Position numbers and translations under genes: made by a program. Shown piece after piece: positions 56,771 through 64,000 of a stretch of 64,000 nt of DNA. The notes beneath the pieces were generated by a model, which was not told the DNA's origin, made no database searches, and saw only the letters and a list, made by a program, of their open reading frames with translations. The DNA is from Lumnitzera littorea (taxonomy: Eukaryota > Streptophyta > Magnoliopsida > Myrtales > Combretaceae). Every line of letters starts with the position of its first letter. The first letter of the stretch is position 1. The stretch covers positions 17,737,498 to 17,801,497 of the forward strand of contig JAMXBB010000003.1 of NCBI GenBank assembly GCA_024138015.1, in the 5' to 3' direction.

Positions 56771-59530
56771 ACTTTAGTAATAATGATTCTTAAGGTATAA
56801 TTTTTCTATTCCTTATTTATTATATTATTTCTAAGTAAACACAAAGTGTTAAAAATAAAAGCATAGATATCTAAAGTGAATACAAGTAAAAAATTATAGG
56901 TACTATAGTGTACTTTACCCAAAAACTTTTTATACTTTCTAAAATTGATCATACACTTTATAGAGAAAATGTACGAAAAGATGATAATTTTTTTTTAGTT
57001 AGAATCTTAACGATCATTTTTCTTAATAATATTGAACGAATACAAATAACATAAATTAATGATAAAAGATAACAAATAATATTTTAGTTATATTATTAGT
57101 AAAAAAATATTGATTAAATATTTGATAGTAATGTATAATAATGATGAAATAATTATAGGAATAAAATAATATACTAACAATTAATGATAATAATTTAAAT
57201 AGTATATGTCTATATTTATGGTTTTTATAAGGCCTCTAATAAATAAAAATTAACTATAAGCAATAGAATTTACCAATTAACAATAAATTTATTGATAAAA
57301 TATTTTTATATTACTGTAATAAATAACTTAAATAGTTGTAATGTTTAATTAACAATGAATGGTGTTATGGTAAGTGTAGTAGTTGATGACAAATAATCGT
57401 TTTATTTGCTAGAGGGAATATAGTTTTGTACAATTTTATTAATTAATAAATTATAAATAATGATTTATTAATAAAATATTTTGTTACTAAAATCACTAAT
57501 GAAATAATTTTTAATGTAACCATTGTTTAATTAATTTTGATAAGTTATTACGTAATTAACAAATAATTTTCTATAAAGAATATTATTAGAAATGATAAGT
57601 AGGTTACTCTAAATAGTATATTCGTACTTTTATTGGACCAAATACTATTACAACAACTATGAGAGAAGGGAAATCGAACTTAGTTCATCTAACTATCCCG
57701 TTGAAAGACTAGTATTCATGCGACTTGACTATAAAGGTTTTAATTGTATATTCATACTTTAAAGTAAATCTATTAAATAAAATAAAATGCTTTAGTAATT
57801 TTTCCTTTATTACCCATGTTAATCCAATGAACCAAAATATTAGTAAAGCTATTCCCTAGTAATAGCTATTAGATTGAATTAAACAATGGATTTAACATTT
57901 CTAATAATAGCCATCGACCAATGTCAATTATTTCTTTTTGAAAACCAATTGATGAAATGTGAAAGGGAGAATTGAACATGTTCCATTTTAATGGAAGAAT
58001 AATATTCATAGCTCATGAAATTAATGAGTTTACGCATATAAATAATTGATATAAGCTTATTGTGTTTTTGCTTTCTAAAACATTGGTTCAAATTTTGAAT
58101 ACTAGTTAATAAAGTAGAGATTAGCTATTCCCAAATACTATTGTGTTTAGAACAAATTATTTCGCCCAGTGATCCATAACATCTTTTTTCTCTTTTTTTG
58201 GTGAACTCAAATATATTAAAGATAAAGAGAGCATCCTCAAATCTTAGTCTAGGTAAAATATTGTACATACGATTGGAAAATCATTCAAAACATAGGACAA
58301 AATATTCCTTAGTGAGGACTTTTGGAAAAATAAGTCTTCTTGATCAATCTTAACTTTGCCAATTGATCAACAGCCATGTTTGTTTCATGGGAGGCTCTAT
58401 GAAAGAAACAAAATTAATTTTGCTAGAAAAATATCTAGCCTAAATTCACAATTTGTGATATATGGTAGTTTAAATGATTATGGCGCATCCTCTCTACTGT
58501 GGCCCAGGGATTACTTGTCTAGCATCTATTGTCTACAATAAGAAGTTCAATTATTAATAAAAATTAACAACACGATAAAACAATAATAATAAATAAAATA
58601 TTTAACAACAAATAATTAATAGCACCATTATTATGTAATTGCTTAAAACTTCAATATTTATCAATTGACCACAACTAGAGAGACATATCACAAGTAAATA
58701 AGGTCTAGCAAAACATTAGTAATTACAATGAGAATAATGGTTTTGTGAGGTCTATTTGTTGATGGAATTAGCAACCCATTCTTCCTTTCGTTAGTAATTG
58801 TTTACGGATTGTAGAATTAGAAGGATGGGCTCTCTATGTCTCTAGAGGGAGTAGATGGGTGAAATAATAACCTACATTTGGAAACATTTGAATAAAGTTG
58901 GGCCAAGACATAACCAACCTAAAATGATAGTTATATTATAAACCATACCCTTTTTGTTATTGATGAATTCTTAATTAGTTGGATTTTGGATTTTTAAAAT
59001 AGTTTTTTATTTTGAGAATTTTTAAAACAAATCTTTTTGAGTTTAGGTCAATTAAATCCTTCATATGAGATTAGTAATTGTGAATACCTTATTCCCAAAG
59101 ATTGGCCTTAGAGCTTATCGAGTCAAAAATCTTCTCAAAATTATTTTGTGACTACTTTATACATTAGTCTAAGTGCTAAGATAAGTTAAGACATGCTATT
59201 GAACAACATGACTTATATTTTAAATGTATACTATAAACTGTTTGGCTATGTTTAGAGCCCCATCAATGTTTAGATAATTGATTTCTCAAAGTAAATCAAC
59301 TTATATAACCCATTTACTTTAAGGTAATAAAAAGGAATCATAATAATATTTCTAGAATAGTATTTATTTCCTTATGACTTGAAACTTGATTAAGGAGTGA
59401 CAATTTCTAGAGACTTTTGCATTCCTTCTCCATAAGAAACAGTTATTACCTTCTATTAGGTACTATTGGTTAGTCTATTTGGAAAAGAAATAAATTCTAT
59501 AATTATATAATGATGACCATTTCTTTAGAA
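56771..59530. other. A+T-rich intergenic DNA, no gene supported
   Basis: Very A+T-rich, with recurrent aataatta and ttattaat words between 57000 and 57600 and again at 58540-58630. There is no coding similarity. The short frame at 58356-58541 has no recognisable motif. Confidence 0.45.
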
Positions 59531-59539
59531 GAAATTATA

Positions 59540-60085
59540 CCTTCACCAAAATTAAACTACCATTGCACCATTATCACCATTACCATCTTAACATCTTTAA
59601 CACTATTGCACCCGATACCATCACTGCTACCACCATTATCAAATTCAAGATTACACTATCATTAGCATCATAAACCCCATCTTGACACCATCACTACCAT
59701 ACTATTATAATGGTTACTGTATCTACACTATTACAACATCTCTACATCACCAATGTTATCATTATCATTGCTATCATCACTACTATTAGACATTTATAGC
59801 CACTTTGAAACCCATCAATGCTGTTGCTACCAATACTTACTATTCACCACAATTATTATTTAGTGGTTGTCAATCTAGAGTCCACCACCAGCTCACCATT
59901 ACCACCACTTAGCATTGTATCGCCATTAGCCTCTATGAACCTAAACACTACCTTATAGCAATTGTCATAAGGCTACCACTACACCATTACCCTTGTATCA
60001 CCATTACTATTATACTACTACAATTGCACCACCACCTTTGTCACCATTACCATCAATAACATCTTCCCTACCCTTATCATTATCA
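59540..60085. repeat. CAC/CAT-rich trinucleotide low-complexity tract
   Basis: Built almost wholly from accatt, caccat, catcacta, ctaccacc and similar words, a degenerate (ACC/ATC/ATT)n tract. A smaller related patch lies at about 60690-60830. The minus-strand open frame 60010-60297 reads through its end and is Asp/Gly-rich only because of the repeat. Confidence 0.7.
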
Positions 60086-61420
60086 CCCATCATCATTACA
60101 GCTAGAGATGTATAACTGGGCAAGTCATTATAAGATATCAAACTCACTCCATCAGATGAAAACCATATAGTAGGGATGCAACCCATGGGATTGTTATAAA
60201 ATACATAACCTGCTGACCTAATAAAAAACTTAGAGTCTATGCTATAGGGTTTTTGAACATGATTCAAAATTTTATTGGGTTTAAGGTCGCATTTCATGAT
60301 TACTAAAAACTCAATGGAAAACCCAATCCAATAAAAATAATATATTGATAAAAATATCTTCTCTTAACCTATGCACTACATAGGCCTCATATTAATTTTA
60401 TACTGTACAATACATTTAATCTTCAAATTTCATTTATATGTAAGTCTATGAGTGTAACCCTAGCCTTACCATGCCGCTTTTTAGCATATTTTTCATTCAT
60501 ATTGTTTAAACCCTATAAAAAGTTGCCTCTATAGAGTCATCTAAAGCTTTAAAGACCTTATGAGAGTTTGATTCAGTAATAAAATGTAAACCTTATAGGA
60601 TTTTTTTAAGATTCTAAGAAATGCTAAATCCTATAGGTAAGGGTTCAGGTTTTGTAAGACCTATCCTAAACCTTGATTGCATCCTTCATTACAACCCCAT
60701 TACTAGCACCGATACTATTGTACTACCATCATTGATATTACATTGTATTATCACCTTACTCTTGCATCTACACCACCACCACTACCGTTACCTTGCCAAC
60801 ATTAATACTAATGCTATAGCATGATGGAAACTATTGTTATGGTGTTAGTTATGGTAATGATTAGATCATGTTGGTCCTATTGTACCACGTTTGAAATACA
60901 TACATAAATTTTGGTGATTGAAAAATAAAAAAAAAATTAAAAATTTAATTATTCATAACATAAATTATATAAAGTTCAATATTGTGATATGTGAATGTGA
61001 TGTGGGATTATTTTTGAAATTCTAAAGATGTCATTATTTGTAGTATGTAAAGTTGATTTTTATATCATCAAATATATAGTACGAATATTTAAGTTTCTGT
61101 CCAGTGCTTCAACACTTCTTTTGTTTGATACCAAAACCAATTACACAAATCAAATAAAGGACAAAAAATTCTCTTCAGTCCAACATGATGAAATTATAGC
61201 AACCAAACAATACTGTAATAATACTTTTTGTTAAATAAGGTTACACTTGATTGTTTTATTCTATTTCCAATTCAATAATGTAATACAATAATATAAGTAA
61301 ATAATAGAATAATTATTCCAAACATTAGGAGAAATTTGGCAAGCAAATAATGAAAGATATATTATTTGTTTATTCGATGTCATATTTATTCTTGTCATAT
61401 GATTTCTCTATTCTCTCTCA
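60086..61420. other. Intergenic DNA, no gene supported
   Basis: Contains the second CAC/CAT patch near 60690-60830 and several aaccctata words near 60180-60670, as in a decayed short repeat. No coding similarity on either strand. Confidence 0.4.
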
Positions 61421-61489
61421 TTTTCATTCCTTTTGGTGAAAGGACCTTATATTGATTTGTGTTATCTCAAATAAAATTGAGTTGAATTT

Positions 61490-61700
61490 ATATTGATAGC
61501 AGCCAGGGGATTTTCCATGAGAATAATGACCGTACCACAAATTGCTTGCAATGACCAAATGTTGCATGTGCTCGGCCGAAATTGTTTTGCCATACGTCGA
61601 CCGTATCCTTCCCCAAGTTGGACGACTTGCCCTCTCAACTTTTTCTTCTGGCGCGTGAAACCAAGCAAAGAAGTATGCTTTGGAACCCCAATTCATCATA
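61490..61700. other. Small GC-richer island, open in several frames
   Basis: About 210 bp of balanced composition in A+T-rich DNA, free of stops in two minus-strand frames and one plus-strand frame. None of the three translations (for example RPTWGRIRSTYGKTISAEHM on the minus strand) is a protein I recognise. It lies about 0.8 kb downstream of the polygalacturonase stop. It may be an exon of an unrecognised gene, an inserted organelle fragment or a transposon piece. Confidence 0.3.
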
Positions 61701-62462
61701 CGGAAGGAAATAAAATTTTCTTTTTTTAATTAACTATTCATATCATAGCTGAGAAATAGTTCAAATTATTCATATTATAGTTGAGAAATAGGAGATTCAA
61801 ACTTGATTTATACTATGAGGAAACTAATATTCGTATTACTGGCTATAATAACTTTAACAGAAAATACACTTTTAATAGGATTGGCATGTTCTTACAAATT
61901 CAAAGTGGGTTGGGAGTGAACTACCCTCTTCTCCTCTAGCATAACTTGGCACAACAAATGCGATTGCTTCTTATAAACATTCTCTCACAATCTCGCGAAA
62001 GTTCTTCCCAAGAATTAACATCTGCTCACTTTTAAGCATCTAGTGTATTAAAGTTTGCTCAAATTAGAGTGTATGTTCATAGTATGACGATTTTGTTTTA
62101 CAAATATGAACCCGTATTTCATTAATATGTGAAAAACTTCAATTGCATTTGACACCAAATGCGTTGAATCCTTATACAATTAAAAAAAAAAAAAAACCCA
62201 CATCTAGACCTGAATCGTAGGATTTACTGCTAGACACTCTATCATGATAGAAAATAGTTGCATGCATGCGGTGTGCACACCCACTTTCAGTTTTACAACA
62301 ATGTTGATATACAGTACCGCTCTTTCTTATACACGTAAGGATAGAAAACCACTATGAAATCTAAGAAAATTTTCTCATATGCTTCGAGATGCATCGCTTG
62401 CTCCTTCTCTAGATTATAACCAAGAGAAGAAGGCACTAGATGACACTGGCAGAGCATATAAA
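61701..62462. other. Downstream flank of the polygalacturonase gene
   Basis: Non-coding; would include the 3' untranslated region and polyadenylation signals of the minus-strand gene. No single signal is clear enough to place. Confidence 0.4.
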
Positions 62463-64000
62463 TTAGAGACAACTCCGAGGCACGAGGGTACCGGCAGTTG
62501 TTCCTCTGATGTTACTACATGAAGCAGTGGCTGGTCTGTTCATGTAAGTGAGATTAATGTCATGCAACCTTATCCCCGTGCATGGATTGGTTCTACTGCA
62601 ATCAAATGTCACCGCTTCTTCAGTAGCTGATGTTCCCTTTATATCTCTATAGGTCACTAGGCTGATCTTCACTCCTGAACTCTGCAGTTTGCACCAAATC
62701 GCATTGCGTTGCATGTTAATAGAACTATTTATGTTGTCTTTTGTAACATCTGATATGTGCATGAATATTTGGTTCTCTCTTCGAAATATAAAAATTATAC
62801 CTGTCCAGGACATCCTTGGTTATCTGGGCAATAGTTTTGATTAATGATGATGGGCCTCTTGACTCTGCTCATCACTATATTCTGAAAGACAACGTTCCTC
62901 ACATAGGAGGTGGTGGGCCTGGCCCATGATTTTATTCGAACCCCATTGTCTGATCCCACAAAAACGGCATCGGTCAACCTTATGTTCTCCACTCCATCCT
63001 CATTTGCACTTCTGGCCAAGCTTCCTATGCTGTATTCAAATAATATAGCCTCAATTAGCTTTTTAGCTAGTATCCGACTCGGTCTTGTATCATCTAAAAC
63101 TATTTTAGGTAAAGTTATCAAAAAAATGAGTGAAATAGTTTAGATTTTTTAAAATATCTTATGGTATCATGATAATTTTATCTTTTTAATTATAATTTTA
63201 ATCTTTAATTACAGGTGGTAGTATTTTAAAGAGATAATTTTAGTAAATTTTAGATAAAATAAGTTTAGAAAATCTAAATCAACGTGGCTCGTTAATTATA
63301 TTATACGGAAGGCAAGGGCTTCCATGTTTTGTTGAAGTGTTGCGATACATCATGAGAACTAAACAACCAAATTACAATGATATTTTTAAAACGTCTTCAC
63401 GGGGTTAATTATATTTACCTTATTCCATGGCCAGGACCACACTTGATGTGGTTCATCACTAAGTTCCTGGTTCCAGGACCAATAGATATGCAATCGTCTC
63501 CTGTATGCAGAGAGCCGCCTGTGATGGTAACATCGGTAGAAGCCTGTACGTGAATACCGTCCGTGTTGGGACTTTGATCCGGGGCATAAAGCTTCACATT
63601 CCTTACTACGGCGTTGTTGCAGTGGTTGATAGCAAGGTGTGTCTTTTGACTGTTTATTGATGTCAGCCCGCTTACCACCACGTCGTCCGCCCAATTGAAT
63701 GTGATTGACTGCATCATTAGCAATTCGATGGTTACTTAAATGTAGAGCATGTACCAAGTAAAATATAAATGGAATTCAAATTATTAGAAAAGCTTTAATG
63801 GTTCTAACACAATATAAGTGGTGGGTAAATTTCAATGAAATCTTAATAGGTAAAAACATGAATGTATTATTATTATATGTGTCCAAATATTACAAATATT
63901 TACGAGATTTGACATGTTAGTGCATATGAATTTTTTTTTTCCCCTTCAAACTACGTACCCTTGCTCCAACAGGACAAGCCTGTCCAGATCTTCTGCAAGC
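62463..64000 (-). CDS. Polygalacturonase (glycoside hydrolase family 28), 3' part, four exons visible
   Basis: Encodes a pectin-degrading enzyme that hydrolyses alpha-1,4-galacturonan in the cell wall. Exons on the minus strand: 64000-63959 (cut by the window edge), 63708-63419, 63029-62801 and 62681-62463 with stop TAA; introns of 250, 389 and 119 bp all have GT-AG borders and the frame is kept. About 259 residues are visible; the family usually has about 390-450, so the signal peptide and first third lie outside. GH28 motifs in order: VGARSITFNWADD (the usual APTALTF position), SPNTDGIHV, GDDCISIGPG, CGPGHGI joined across an intron to SIGSLA, then RIKSW. The catalytic aspartates, His and the Arg-Lys pair are all present. 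Paired cysteines occur late (NYCPDNQGCPGQ, FDCSRTNPC, ASC, final SC). No stop or frameshift is seen, so it is probably functional. Endo versus exo action cannot be decided. Confidence 0.93.

Noticed and set aside
60010..60297. Minus-strand 95-codon frame ending Asp/Gly-rich
   Set aside because: The Asp/Gly tail is a translation of the CAC/CAT repeat; the rest has no known motif.
61424..61729. Overlapping 68-91 codon frames as protein genes
   Set aside because: No recognisable motif in any of the three translations, and overlapping open frames are expected in a short GC-richer island. Kept only as an island.
1..64000. tRNA, rRNA, microRNA genes and CRISPR arrays
   Set aside because: No cloverleaf-forming tRNA boxes, rRNA words or regularly spaced repeats were recognised by eye. 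A tRNAscan or Infernal run would be needed to exclude small RNA genes.

Overview
This is plant nuclear DNA, most likely from a eudicot. It is A+T-rich, its one host gene has short GT-AG introns, and every plant retroelement class (LINE, Ty1/copia, Ty3/gypsy, terminal-repeat derivatives) is present as a decayed copy. No bacterial-style gene, operon or CRISPR array is present. The species cannot be named from sequence alone.

The only host gene I can support is at the right edge: the 3' part of a polygalacturonase (GH28) gene on the minus strand, 62463-64000. Four exons are visible, the first cut by the window end. The catalytic motifs are intact. Nearly everything else is a layered transposon graveyard.

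Layout: (1) 1-2230, minus-strand LINE fragment carrying an LTR-like insert. (2) 2231-4202, A+T-rich spacer with a promoter-like stretch. (3) 4208-8724, non-autonomous SIRE-type terminal-repeat element with ATTAC target duplications, holding a broken gag-like gene. (4) 9027-15410, plus-strand LINE (ORF1, then endonuclease) split by a 3.6 kb solo LTR. (5) 17016-29764, minus-strand Ty3/gypsy element (duplication CATTT) with a second, related element nested in its integrase (17899-24266, duplication CTTGG). The pair interrupts an ~80-bp tandem repeat array. (6) About 30500-31200, minus-strand gypsy gag relic. (7) About 31960-44755, plus-strand Ty1/copia element whose gag was hit first by a 1.9 kb terminal-inverted-repeat DNA element (33267-35166), then by a 5.4 kb LARD-type LTR element (35176-40544) that landed inside the first element's target duplication. 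(8) 44756-48816, spacer. (9) 48817-55554, minus-strand copia element with a ~2 kb insertion in its integrase. (10) 55560-62462, A+T-rich spacer with an LTR-like block, a CAC/CAT-rich low-complexity tract and a small GC-richer island, then the polygalacturonase.

No element looks autonomous: coding regions carry stops, frameshifts and changes at catalytic residues, many of them C-to-T or G-to-A transitions. The value of the window is its insertion stratigraphy, reconstructed here from target duplications and from reading frames that resume across insertions. I found no convincing new biological system. The least explained items are the quasi-repetitive interior and unrecognised 3' reading frame of the LARD element, and the inverted segment in the truncated LTR of the SIRE-type element. 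All comparisons were made by eye.
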